The position numbers and the translations under genes are program-made. Shown one piece after another: positions 1-8,014 of a DNA stretch of 64,000 bases. This DNA is from Anaerolinea thermolimosa (GTDB lineage: Bacteria; Chloroflexota; Anaerolineae; Anaerolineales; Anaerolineaceae). Location: NCBI RefSeq assembly GCF_001050195.2, contig NZ_DF967965.1, positions 488,744 to 552,743 of the forward strand. Reading direction: 5' to 3'. Every line of letters begins with the position of its first letter. Positions within the stretch are counted from its first letter, which is position 1. The notes below the pieces were generated by a model. The model searched no databases and was not told where the DNA came from. It worked only from the letters and a program-made list of their open reading frames with translations.

Positions 1-427
1 GGGTTGTGGTGGATGTGGGTGAAGGGGTTGCGGTAGGAGGTGGGGCCGGTGGTGGGGTTTGTTGAATCTGGTACTCCCGCAATTGTTGCACCTCGTCGCC
101 GCACCAGAAATCGGTGCTACTGACCATCGAGCACATGACTCCCACCTGAGGCACTGGCTTGGCTGGTTCCAGGCAGAAGGTATCTACCTGCCAGCCGTCT
201 CCGTGGCACATTCTCACCCGCTGGAGGTTGCCAGACTGGCCAGGTACCGGGCCAACCCCCAAATCGACACACACCGTCCAGCCATGCAGGGGAAGGGTTT
301 CCTGAGATAATGCCCGACTGGAAGAAGAAGCCGTCACTGCCTGAGGCGCCCGGGTGAGAGAAAACACCAGAAGCGTCAAAGCGATGAAAAATCCGGCTAT
401 CCATGCCAGACTTGCTTTTTTAACCAT
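1..427 (-). CDS. Secreted protein with Pro/Thr-rich tail (partial, 3' end outside window)
   Basis: The gene reads leftward from an ATG at 427 and is cut by the window edge after about 142 codons. Residues 1-30 form a signal peptide or anchor (MVKK, then a hydrophobic stretch ending near a TRAPQA site). A compact region with seven or so cysteines follows (VCVDLGV, RMCHGDGW, TFCLEP, VMCSM, FWCGDE), suggesting an extracytoplasmic disulfide-bonded domain. The last visible residues are a Pro/Thr/Ser-rich linker (PPPAPPPTATPSPTSTTT). A clear GGGAGGAA ribosome-binding site precedes the ATG. I do not recognise the family. It is divergent from the chelatase genes. Confidence 0.6.
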   Translation of the reverse strand, partial: MVKKASLAWIAGFFIALTLLVFSLTRAPQAVTASSSSRALSQETLPLHGWTVCVDLGVGPVPGQSGNLQRVRMCHGDGWQVDTFCLEPAKPVPQVGVMCSMVSSTDFWCGDEVQQLREYQIQQTPPPAPPPTATPSPTSTTT

Positions 428-579
428 GGTTCCTCCCTGCAAACCGGCGGCGAAAGTGGATGTAACCGGGTTGCTTATGATTTTACATGATCAGGAACCG
501 CTTTTCTATCCCCGATTCGTGGTAAACTTGATTCCGCTAACCCGGTGAGGTGAACTTCATACCCGGACTACAGGAAAAA

Positions 580-1677
580 ATGCTTCCGATTTATCCTTTT
601 ACTGCCATCGTTGGACAGGAGCGCATGCGCCGCGCCCTGGTGCTTAATGCAATCGACCCGCGCATTGGCGGAGTGTTAATTCGCGGGGAGCGAGGAACGG
701 CCAAGTCCACAGCTGCACGTGCGCTGGCGGCGCTTTTACCGCTGGTGCGGGTGGTGAGTGACTGCCGCTTTGGTTGCGACCCTGATACTCCAGCCAACTG
801 GTGCACCGAATGCCGTGAGCGCGCTGAGCGGGGTGAGCAACTGCCGGTGGCAACCCGGCAAATTCCCTTTATTAACCTGCCAGTTTCGGCTACCGAAGAC
901 CGCGTGGTGGGGACGCTGGACATAGAAGCGGCCATCCAGCGCGGTGAACGGCATTTTGAACCCGGTGTGCTGGCCGCCGCTAACCGGGGATTGCTGTACA
1001 TTGATGAAGTCAACCTGCTGGATGATCACGTGGTGGATGTGCTCCTGGATGCAGCCGCGATGGGCATGAACATCATTGAACGTGAAGGAATTTCTTTCAG
1101 CCATCCTGCACGGTTTATTCTGGTGGGCACAATGAACCCTGAAGAGGGAGACCTGCGCCCGCAACTGCTGGATCGCTTTGCACTTTCGGTAGAAATTCAC
1201 GGCATTCGCGATGCCCGCGAGCGGGTCATCATCATGGAACGGAATCTGGCCTTTGAGAGAGACCCGGCCGGTTTTGTGGCTGAATGGCAGCCCAAAGAAC
1301 GCGAGCTATCTCAAAAGATTGAGGCGGCCCGAAAGCTGCTGGATGAAGTGACCTACACCAGCCGTGATTTGCTTTCGATTGCTTCCTTAACGGCCTCGCT
1401 TGGAGTGGATGGTCATCGTCCTGATCTGGTGATCCTCAAGGCGGCACGGGCTCAGGCGGCTTTTGAAGGACGGACAGCCATTACCCCCCGCGATATTGCG
1501 CTGGCGGCTGAACTGGCTCTGCCGCATCGCTTAAAACATACCCCCTTCCAGCAGGCGTCCACGACGATGGAAGAACTGGCCGAAAGATTGGATCAACTGC
1601 AGGGTGGTTCAACCCAGGGTGAACCTCAGGAAGTTCGCACCTCCGGGCAGGAAGAGAGCGATCAAAAAAAAACGTAA
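580..1677 (+). CDS. Magnesium/cobalt chelatase AAA+ ATPase (ChlI-like; N-terminal half of a ChlD-type protein)
   Basis: AAA+ motor subunit of the Mg/Co chelatase family, which powers metal insertion into a tetrapyrrole by the large ChlH/CobN subunit (not in this window). Seen: Walker A (RGERGTAKST), the family's four-cysteine insertion (CRFGC...CTEC), Walker B (LLYIDEVNLL), sensor motif GTMNPEEGDLRPQLLDRF and the lid helices. The family usually begins YPFTAIVGQE, so the ATG at 580 (AGGA just upstream) is preferred to the in-frame GTG at 550. The frame ends at TAA 1675-1677, directly after an A9 run at 1664-1672. A -1 shift there would join it to the VWA gene downstream. Without the shift it gives a 365-residue small-subunit-like protein. 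Confidence 0.85.
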   Translation: MLPIYPFTAIVGQERMRRALVLNAIDPRIGGVLIRGERGTAKSTAARALAALLPLVRVVSDCRFGCDPDTPANWCTECRERAERGEQLPVATRQIPFINLPVSATEDRVVGTLDIEAAIQRGERHFEPGVLAAANRGLLYIDEVNLLDDHVVDVLLDAAAMGMNIIEREGISFSHPARFILVGTMNPEEGDLRPQLLDRFALSVEIHGIRDARERVIIMERNLAFERDPAGFVAEWQPKERELSQKIEAARKLLDEVTYTSRDLLSIASLTASLGVDGHRPDLVILKAARAQAAFEGRTAITPRDIALAAELALPHRLKHTPFQQASTTMEELAERLDQLQGGSTQGEPQEVRTSGQEESDQKKT

Positions 1678-1733
1678 TTGACGGCGCGGCAGGCCAGGAA
1701 GACCAGGAAACCAGCCAGATGGAACCTGCCCGC
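1649..1733 (+). other. Candidate -1 frameshift signal joining the AAA and VWA genes
   Basis: A run of nine A at 1664-1672 lies three bases before the stop codon of the AAA gene. Slipping back one base gives an open frame through an acidic, Gln-rich linker (NVIDGAAGQEDQETSQ) straight into the VWA gene, for a 686-residue product. A Shine-Dalgarno-like purine tract (AGGAAGAGAG, 1649-1658) lies 5-6 nt upstream of the run. A possible stem pairs GGCAGG (1688-1693) with CCTGCC (1725-1730). These elements match known bacterial slippage sites of the dnaX type. The alternative is a homopolymer sequencing error. Confidence 0.6.
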
Positions 1734-2639
1734 CAGGATATTTTTGACCAGGGGAACCAGCAGTGGTGGACGGGGGGAAAATCGGTCAGGGTTGGTGAGT
1801 CCTTCGCCCCCCGGCGGCTGGATACCCCGCTGGATAAGATGATGCGCCGAAACGCCGGTAGACGCTCGCGTACCTTTACCGAGCGGAAGCGCGGACGTTA
1901 CATTATGGCCAGGCCAGCCGGGAGAAAGCGGGATGATCTGGCGTTCGATGCCACCCTGCGTGCGGCAGCTCCCTTTCAGCGTCAGCGTGAAGATCTCAAG
2001 CGGCTCAACCGGGTGGCTTTTGCCGTGCGCCCTGTGGACTATCAGCGCAAGATTCGCGTCAAACGGGCGGCCAACCTGGTTCTCTTCCTGGTGGATGCCT
2101 CGTGGTCAATGGCAGTGGCAGAGCGGATGGCTGCCACCAAGGGGGCGATCCTCTCCTTACTCAACGATGCCTACCAGCGGCGCGATCGCGTAGGGCTGAT
2201 CACCTTCCAGCGCGACCGGGCTACCCTGGTGTTACCTCCCACCAATTCAGTGCAGCTTGCTGAACAGGCACTGCGCGATATTCCGGTAGGGGGGAAGACG
2301 CCCCTCTCGGCAGGGTTGGAACTGGCTTATCAGGTGATCCGGCGAGAGAAGTTGCTCCACCCGGATGTTCTGCCGCTGTTGATTGTTCTGACGGATGGGG
2401 CGGGGAATGTCTCGATGGGTTATTTGCCCCCTCTGGAAGAAGCCCGCTGGCTTGCTCAGCGGATTGCTGAGGAGAAAATTCACAGCGTGGTGATCAACAT
2501 GGAACACGCCGCGTTTGATCAGGGGTTGGCTCAGGACCTGGCCGACCATCTCAAAGGCCCATGTTATGCACTGGCCGACCTGAGGGCAGAAAGCCTGTAC
2601 TTTACCGTACGACAGGAGATAGGCAAGGCCCGGGGATAG
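1719..2639 (+). CDS. VWA-domain chelatase subunit (ChlD/CobT-like C-terminal half)
   Basis: Integrin-I/VWA domain of the medium chelatase subunit. The MIDAS metal site is visible: DASWS at the start of the domain, the Thr of GGKTPLSAGL, and the Asp of LTDGAGN. The first ~100 residues are the basic, low-complexity linker typical of ChlD-type proteins (RTFTERKRGRYI, PAGRKRDD). The annotated ATG has only a weak AGGA about 10 nt upstream. The frame is open upstream as far as the A9 run and in register with a -1 shift of the AAA gene, so this is probably the second half of one ChlD-type protein and not an independent gene. ChlD/CobT serves as a platform between the AAA ring and the large subunit. 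Known of the family; not testable here. Confidence 0.8.
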   Translation: MEPARQDIFDQGNQQWWTGGKSVRVGESFAPRRLDTPLDKMMRRNAGRRSRTFTERKRGRYIMARPAGRKRDDLAFDATLRAAAPFQRQREDLKRLNRVAFAVRPVDYQRKIRVKRAANLVLFLVDASWSMAVAERMAATKGAILSLLNDAYQRRDRVGLITFQRDRATLVLPPTNSVQLAEQALRDIPVGGKTPLSAGLELAYQVIRREKLLHPDVLPLLIVLTDGAGNVSMGYLPPLEEARWLAQRIAEEKIHSVVINMEHAAFDQGLAQDLADHLKGPCYALADLRAESLYFTVRQEIGKARG

Positions 2640-2713
2640 TCTCTGGTTGGAAGCGAACTCTGATGAAGCAGAAGTCACAGGCATGAAATGGAGTTCTGAA
2701 GTGAAAGCTCCAC

Positions 2714-2742
2714 TTGCCACAAATCCTCAGGGATGATATGAT
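2714..2742 (+). promoter_or_regulatory. Candidate sigma-70-type promoter
   Basis: TTGCCA at 2714-2719, a 17-bp spacer and TATGAT at 2737-2742 lie just upstream of the small membrane-protein gene at 2769. Read by eye from consensus only. Confidence 0.4.
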
Positions 2743-2768
2743 GAAGTCTATGGGAGGAAAAGCCCACC

Positions 2769-3179
2769 ATGGCGGCCATCCACGACCAACAACGCAATAA
2801 CATTCGCACCATTCTTGTGATTGCCATCGTCATCGCCGCTGCCTGCTACTGTGTGGGTATTACAGCTGTGCAGATCAGCGAGTGGGCTAACCGTCCGCGT
2901 ACCCCTACACCGACCCTTACGCTGACCCCCTCTCTTACCGAGACACCCACACCCATTACTCAGACTCCCACACCCAGCCCTGTGGTTCCAACCGATACCC
3001 CTACCATTACCCTCACCGCCAGCCCGACACCCACATTCTTCACCTTTACGCCTACCGCCTCCAATACCCCAACGCTGACGTTCACTCCGCTGCCGCCCTC
3101 CGCCACCTTCACGCCCACGCTGGCACCCCCGACGGATACGCAATCGCCATCGGATACACCCACGACCCCCTCTCCATAA
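2769..3179 (+). CDS. Single-pass membrane protein with Thr/Pro-rich extracellular tail
   Basis: 136 residues. A short charged N-terminus (MAAIHDQQRNNIR) is followed by one hydrophobic segment at about residues 14-36. The rest, from residue 45 to the end, is almost wholly Thr, Pro and Ser with a TPTP-type repeat. This predicts a type II membrane anchor with a long disordered, possibly glycosylated, outer tail and no folded domain. AGGA lies about 9 nt before the ATG. Similar Thr/Pro tracts occur in several exported proteins in this window (9010, 12678, 46658), so the composition is a lineage habit. No function can be assigned. The Gly-rich frames on the other strand are its shadows. Confidence 0.65.
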   Translation: MAAIHDQQRNNIRTILVIAIVIAAACYCVGITAVQISEWANRPRTPTPTLTLTPSLTETPTPITQTPTPSPVVPTDTPTITLTASPTPTFFTFTPTASNTPTLTFTPLPPSATFTPTLAPPTDTQSPSDTPTTPSP

Positions 3180-3200
3180 CAGGGGTTCATTTTCATCAAA

Positions 3201-4274
3201 ATGGATGGTTCCATGCCTGATCTCAAAGAATTTTTAAAACGAATCATCTCGCTTCCCGGTCTCTCCGGTCATGAGGGGCCGGTACGCGAAGTTATCGCTG
3301 AAGCCTGGAAGCCGCTGGTTGATGAGATTTCGGTCAGCCGGCTGGGGAGCCTGCATGCTTTGAAACACGGCCAGGCTGCCCCTCCGCGCCCGAAGATTCT
3401 CCTTGCCGCCCACATGGACGCAATCGGCCTCATGGTCACCAGGGTGACACCGGAGGGCTTTCTGTATTTCACCGAAGTGGGCGGGGTTGACCCGCGAATT
3501 CTTCCGGCGCAGGCAGTGACGGTGCACGCCCGGCGAGACCTGCCAGGCGTGATTGGCCAGCCTCCTGACCGGCTGCTCCCTCCTCACCTGCGGGGAAAGC
3601 CCGTGCCGATGAGCCACCTGGTGGTGGATGTGGGCCTGCCTCCTGAAGAAGTGCAGGCACTGGTGCGGGTGGGAGACCTGATCTCTTTTGCTACTGAACC
3701 ACTGGAGCTGGGGGAAGATCTCATCGCTGGTCATACCCTCGACGATCGCGCGGCGGTAGCTGCGGTTACCGCCTGCCTGGACGAGCTGAAAGCGGTGAAT
3801 CACGCCTGGGATGTGGTTGCCGTGGCAACGGTTCAGGAAGAGGAAACGCTGGGTGGTGGATTGACCTCGCCGTTTGAAATCCGACCGGATATTGCCGTGG
3901 CCATTGATGTAACCTTTGCCAAGGGGCCGGGGGTCAATGATTATCGCGGGCGCGGGCTGGGGAAGGGCGTGGCCCTCGGCTGGGGGCCAAACACCCACCC
4001 GGCCATTTTTGAAAGCTTTAAAGAACTGGCCGATCAGCTTGACCTGCCCTATGAAGTTGAAGTGCACCCGCGTTACTCTGGTACCGACGCTATGGGCATG
4101 CAAATTGTCGCGGAGGGTATTCCAACCATGGTGTTGAGCATTCCCTTGCGCTATATGCATACCCCGGTGGAGGTGGTATCCATGAAAGATGTTCGCCGGG
4201 CAGGCCGCCTGCTGGCGCAGTTTATTGCCGGGTTGACGCCGGAGTTTATGGAACAATTGAAATGGGATGAGTAG
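3201..4274 (+). CDS. M42 family metallo-aminopeptidase, paralogue 1
   Basis: Member of the M42 peptidases, di-zinc aminopeptidases that usually assemble as TET dodecamers in the cytoplasm and trim peptides released by proteases. Seen: AAHMDAIGLMV (zinc-binding His and following Asp), HTLDDRAAV (bridging Asp), QEEETLGG (catalytic Glu pair), AIDVTF, a GTDAMGMQ segment and a C-terminal RYMHTPVE that supplies the last zinc His. Length 357 is normal. ATG 3201 is used; ATG 3213 (MPDLKEFL) is an equally likely start. It is the most divergent of the three M42 genes here and is separated from the other two by the restriction-modification pair. Confidence 0.85.
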   Translation: MDGSMPDLKEFLKRIISLPGLSGHEGPVREVIAEAWKPLVDEISVSRLGSLHALKHGQAAPPRPKILLAAHMDAIGLMVTRVTPEGFLYFTEVGGVDPRILPAQAVTVHARRDLPGVIGQPPDRLLPPHLRGKPVPMSHLVVDVGLPPEEVQALVRVGDLISFATEPLELGEDLIAGHTLDDRAAVAAVTACLDELKAVNHAWDVVAVATVQEEETLGGGLTSPFEIRPDIAVAIDVTFAKGPGVNDYRGRGLGKGVALGWGPNTHPAIFESFKELADQLDLPYEVEVHPRYSGTDAMGMQIVAEGIPTMVLSIPLRYMHTPVEVVSMKDVRRAGRLLAQFIAGLTPEFMEQLKWDE

Positions 4275-4286
4275 CCAAATCGCTAT

Positions 4287-5966
4287 ATGATCCGACATCT
4301 GATCATGTCTGACGAACCATTATTAGTAGAGGATGCAAAAAGAATTGCATCTCAGTCATTAGATTTTGCCTTGCTGGTTTCAGGTGGGTTATCTGAAGAG
4401 ACCTGGAAGTCCATTGATGGTCTTTTGGATGACTTGGTGCGCTCCTTAAAGCCCGGTGGATTATTGTTCGTCCAGGGCTTGCCTATCCATTTGCCATCAT
4501 TGGGAGTGTATCTGGATCAGCGGTTGAATTTTAAGTACTGGATTGTTCTTGAGTCCAGCATAAAACAATTTACCAATGGGTTGCCATCTGTCCATAGCGG
4601 TTTATTGATGTTTGTAAAAGGTCATCATTTTGAAATAAATAAAGTGAGAACTCCCCATGAGTATTGCAAAGCCTGTGAAAGAACACTGAAGGATTGGGGA
4701 GGAAAAGCCCACTTGATGAATCCAGCTGGGGCAGCTATTTCTGATGTTTGGAAAGCGCAGAATGCAGAAGACAACTACACTTCTTTGAGCGAGGCGTTCT
4801 ATCAGCGGATATTGAGTTTGGTAGATGTAAATGGCAAAGAAATCATCGGTTGGGCTGGGCCAACCCATGCATTGCCCACAAGCCCAACACCCAAGCGAGT
4901 CAGCGAAAATAAAATTCAATACCAACCGAGTTTGTTCTCGGTGTTGGAACCGCATCAAACCAATCCAAAGTCTGAAGAACCGATTGGCGAATTTCCTGGC
5001 TTCAATGTGATATTGGAGGGAGATGCTTTAGAAATACTCAGAAGATATCCGAATGAGTCAATTGATTTAGTGTTTGCTGATCCTCCCTATAACTTAGATA
5101 AGTCTTACAATGTCTATAATGATGAACTAGCGGGCAAAGAATATTTAACCTGGTGTAATCAATGGCTGGAGGAATACGTCCGAATCCTGAAACCTACAGG
5201 TTCTTTATTCGTTCTTAACCTTCCACATTGGTCCATGTATCATGCCGATTACCTGAATCGGCAATTGTACTTACAAAACTGGATTGTTTGGGACGCGCTT
5301 TCTGAGCCGCGTGGAAAACTGATGCCTGCTCATTACAGCCTGCTTTTTTACACCAAACAAAAAGAAGGTTTTACATTCAACTATGAGGCCCTCAAGAATA
5401 TTGACAGCCGTTTGTATTGTTTGCGAAGGGCATGTATTCGCAGCCGCAAGTTAAGAGGTGAAAACCAGCAAGAATTGCTCACAGATTTGTGGTGGAATAT
5501 TCATCGGATTAAGCACCGGCGTGATCGAGATTACCATCCCTGTCAACTGCCGGAAGCACTACTCGAACGAATCATCTTACTCACCACGAACCCAAACGAC
5601 GTCGTTCTCGATGCGCTGGCTGGCACTGGTACAACCATTATTACGGCTGCTAAATTGAGCCGTCGTTTTGTAGGCATTGATATTGACCCATTTTATGTTG
5701 AATTGATGCAAAGAAAGATTAAAGAAGTTCAGCTAAATGGGGAAGTAATTCGTCCTTCTATTAACCGCTCAAAAACTGGATTGACAAAGAAAGAGCTTCA
5801 ATTAGAATTGCGCTCGCTTGCGAAAAAATTAGGAAGGCTTCCCACGCCAGAAGATGTAGAGATATACGGCAAGTATGATTTGAAAGTGTACCTGAATGTG
5901 TTCCCGACCTGGGGAAAGGCGATCAAAGCCGCAAAATTGGAGATTTCCGATGAAAAGAAGTGTTGA
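4287..5966 (+). CDS. DNA methyltransferase (beta-type, DPPY) with degenerate duplicated N-terminal half and C-terminal homing-endonuclease-associated repeat
   Basis: Amino-methyltransferase of a restriction-modification pair. The active half has ADPPY at about residue 264 and, later, the SAM-binding motif DALAGTGTT (about 441), the order of beta-class enzymes. Residues ~25-200 repeat this architecture without the catalytic motifs: LKPGGLLFVQGLP parallels LKPTGSLFVLNLP, and WIVLE parallels WIVWD. They also carry YCKACERTLKDWGGK and ISDVW. So the protein is a tandem with a dead first half. The last ~50 residues (LAKKLGRLPTPEDVEIYGKY, then FPTWGKAIKAAKL) look like a homing-endonuclease-associated repeat, a putative DNA-binding module. 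Codons are visibly more AT-rich than the flanking peptidase genes. Recognition sequence unknown. It overlaps the next gene by 17 bp. Confidence 0.8.
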   Translation: MIRHLIMSDEPLLVEDAKRIASQSLDFALLVSGGLSEETWKSIDGLLDDLVRSLKPGGLLFVQGLPIHLPSLGVYLDQRLNFKYWIVLESSIKQFTNGLPSVHSGLLMFVKGHHFEINKVRTPHEYCKACERTLKDWGGKAHLMNPAGAAISDVWKAQNAEDNYTSLSEAFYQRILSLVDVNGKEIIGWAGPTHALPTSPTPKRVSENKIQYQPSLFSVLEPHQTNPKSEEPIGEFPGFNVILEGDALEILRRYPNESIDLVFADPPYNLDKSYNVYNDELAGKEYLTWCNQWLEEYVRILKPTGSLFVLNLPHWSMYHADYLNRQLYLQNWIVWDALSEPRGKLMPAHYSLLFYTKQKEGFTFNYEALKNIDSRLYCLRRACIRSRKLRGENQQELLTDLWWNIHRIKHRRDRDYHPCQLPEALLERIILLTTNPNDVVLDALAGTGTTIITAAKLSRRFVGIDIDPFYVELMQRKIKEVQLNGEVIRPSINRSKTGLTKKELQLELRSLAKKLGRLPTPEDVEIYGKYDLKVYLNVFPTWGKAIKAAKLEISDEKKC

Positions 5967-6897
5967 AAAGATATCCTTTGAACAAGTTTGGGAGAGTGCA
6001 AGTGTTTTTTATCTTAATCCTGCTTTAGAGGATGAAATTGATCGGGAAGTTGACAATTTACTTGACTTGGCGGTGCAAGCTCAGCTCTCCAGTGGTCAAC
6101 TGATCAGGGAACGAGATTTGCGGGAGATAATCGGTCAAAATCCGGCAGTTTTGGATGTTATTCTCAGGGATTTGGAACTATCCGAGGAAAAATTTTTGAG
6201 AATCATTTCGCTCTTGCGGCGAATGGGGAGAATCGAGGGTGGTTTTGATTCGGAATGGTCGCTGGTCAGGATAAAGAGTTTAATTTCACAAGACCCACAT
6301 TTTCTGAGCCTGGTAGTGTCTTTACTCTACAACGGATTTAACGATCGGGAACTGGCAAACTTGGTGCCCCGTTATTATTTGGAAAGTTTGAACTACGCCG
6401 AGATTGGTTTCAGTACGCAGGCTGCTCGCAAAGTGCGTTATAAGCGTTCATTAATCGGTACTTACGGTGCGAAAAAAGGCCATAAAGTTGAAGCAGAAAT
6501 AGAAACCATTTTGCATAAAGTTCAAGATCATTACGGTATTCCTTTTCAAAAAGGACGTTCTCGTTTTGTGGAAACCGATATAGACTTTGCAGTCCCGAGT
6601 CTGGATGATCCTTGGGTTATTATCATGAGTTCTTTCCAGGAGACGACAAGCAGTGGTCAAACGAATAAGGCGCGCGATATGTTAGCCATTTACGACCGCA
6701 TTCGTCATAGCAATAGCCGGTATAATGAAGACCGAATATTTGTCAATTTTGCCGATGGCGGTGGTTGGTTGGCTAGGAAACGAGACCTGTACCGGCTTTG
6801 GGAAAATTGTCATTTTTTCCTAAACCTAAATAATTTGGGCGACCTTGAAAAGATCGTACTCGAATACGTTCCCAAGAAATATTTTGAGAAAAAGTAA
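5950..6897 (+). CDS. Probable type II restriction endonuclease partner
   Basis: 315 residues, starting inside the methyltransferase gene (ATG 5950, GGAG 8 nt upstream), the usual arrangement for a paired restriction enzyme. The N-terminal half is helical and charged. The C-terminal half has a plausible PD-(D/E)XK-like core: GKGRSRF-type basic patch, ETDIDFAV (about residue 208), then WVIIMSSFQETTSSGQT (about 225-240), where many related nucleases have an E-x-K or E-x-S strand followed by TTSSGQT. It ends with GWLARKRDLYRL and a FLNL segment, as in some DpnII-like families. The canonical acidic-x-Lys is not present, so catalysis is uncertain. Same AT-rich composition as its partner, indicating joint transfer. 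Confidence 0.6.
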   Translation: MKRSVEKISFEQVWESASVFYLNPALEDEIDREVDNLLDLAVQAQLSSGQLIRERDLREIIGQNPAVLDVILRDLELSEEKFLRIISLLRRMGRIEGGFDSEWSLVRIKSLISQDPHFLSLVVSLLYNGFNDRELANLVPRYYLESLNYAEIGFSTQAARKVRYKRSLIGTYGAKKGHKVEAEIETILHKVQDHYGIPFQKGRSRFVETDIDFAVPSLDDPWVIIMSSFQETTSSGQTNKARDMLAIYDRIRHSNSRYNEDRIFVNFADGGGWLARKRDLYRLWENCHFFLNLNNLGDLEKIVLEYVPKKYFEKK

Positions 6898-6901
6898 TTC
6901 C

Positions 6902-7981
6902 ATGAGCGAACATCTCCCATTTTCACAACTTGTTTCAAAAAGTCAACTTGCCCTGCTCGAACGGCTTTCGAATGCCTGTGCGGTATCAGGTGATGAGCAG
7001 CAGGTGCGCAAGATCGTTCTGGAAGAAATTAAACCGCATGTAGACGAAGTGCGGGTGGATGCTCTGGGCAACGTGTTGGCGGTTAAAAAATCTTCCCGGG
7101 CGGATGCTCTGCGGGTGATGGTCGATGCTCACATGGACGAAGTGGGCTTTATGATCGTGGATGATGATAAAGAAGGGCTGTTTCGCTTTGTGGCCGTTGG
7201 CGGGATTGACGAGCGCACACTGCCCGGAAAGACGGTACTGGTCGGCAAGGAAAACATTCCGGGGGTGATCGGTGCCAAGCCCATTCACCTGACGGAACCG
7301 GGTGAGACGGAAAATAAAATCCCGCTCGATTCTTTAAGGATTGATGTGGGGGCAGGGGCGGCAGGCAAGGTTAAAGTGGGAGACCGGGCCACTTTTGCCA
7401 CACGCTTCCGACGGGTGGGCGATTCGATTCTGGGTAAGGCCCTGGATGACCGGCTGGGGGTGGCCACGTTGATTGAACTGCTCAAGAACCCCCCGGACGG
7501 GGTGGAATTGCTGGCCGCTTTCACCGTGCAGGAAGAGATCGGCCTGCGAGGGGCGCGGGTGGCGGCGTATGCCTTTCATCCTGACCTGGCGATTGCGATC
7601 GATTCGACCCCGGCGCTCGATTTGCCAAACTGGGATGAGCACGAAAATACCGGATATAACACCCGGCTGGGGGCGGGAGCGGCCATTTATGTTGCCGACT
7701 CGGGAACCCTCTCTGATCCGCGCCTGATACGTCATCTGGTGCAAACTGCAGAGGAACTGGGAATTCCCTACCAGTTCCGCCAGCCGGGAGGTGGAGGCAC
7801 AGACGCTGGAGCCATTCACCGGGTTCGCGAGGGCATTCCCAGTGTCTCTATTTCGGTGCCGGGGCGATATGCGCATACGGCCCAGATGGTGTCCCGTCTT
7901 TCGGACTGGGAAGCCACACTGGCACTGGTGTTCCATGCGGTTTCGCGCCTGGATCGGTCCCTCTTGCTGGCCGGGCGTTAA
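6902..7981 (+). CDS. M42 family metallo-aminopeptidase, paralogue 2
   Basis: 359 residues from ATG 6902. M42 signature elements are all visible: VDAHMDEVGFM, KALDDRLGV, VQEEIGLRGARV, AIDSTPALD, GGGGTDAGAIH and GRYAHTAQM at the C-terminus. A cytoplasmic di-zinc aminopeptidase is expected. The gene begins just 4 nt after the restriction gene ends, and composition returns abruptly to high GC here. It is followed by a third paralogue after 33 bp, so the two are probably cotranscribed. The start is chosen because the upstream in-frame extension falls in the AT-rich restriction gene. Confidence 0.88.
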   Translation: MSEHLPFSQLVSKSQLALLERLSNACAVSGDEQQVRKIVLEEIKPHVDEVRVDALGNVLAVKKSSRADALRVMVDAHMDEVGFMIVDDDKEGLFRFVAVGGIDERTLPGKTVLVGKENIPGVIGAKPIHLTEPGETENKIPLDSLRIDVGAGAAGKVKVGDRATFATRFRRVGDSILGKALDDRLGVATLIELLKNPPDGVELLAAFTVQEEIGLRGARVAAYAFHPDLAIAIDSTPALDLPNWDEHENTGYNTRLGAGAAIYVADSGTLSDPRLIRHLVQTAEELGIPYQFRQPGGGGTDAGAIHRVREGIPSVSISVPGRYAHTAQMVSRLSDWEATLALVFHAVSRLDRSLLLAGR

Positions 7982-8014
7982 CCTGTTTTGCTGAAGATCA
8001 CTGGAGAATTGCAG

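Noticed and set aside
2890-3180. The Thr/Pro-coding tract as a DNA minisatellite or CRISPR-like repeat
   Set aside because: The repeat is at codon level only; units vary in sequence and length and there are no spacers.
2748-3247. Gly/Val-rich frames opposite the Thr/Pro-rich membrane protein
   Set aside because: They are the antisense reading of a low-complexity Thr/Pro coding tract.
3234-4298. A long open frame on the minus strand under M42 paralogue 1 (and similar ones under 8024-9067 and 24779-25738)
   Set aside because: They are antisense to well-conserved genes with complete motifs, have His/Arg-rich unlikely compositions and lack ribosome sites.
4260-4300. Target-site duplication at the edges of the restriction-modification island
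   Set aside because: I compared both edges by eye and found no convincing direct repeat.
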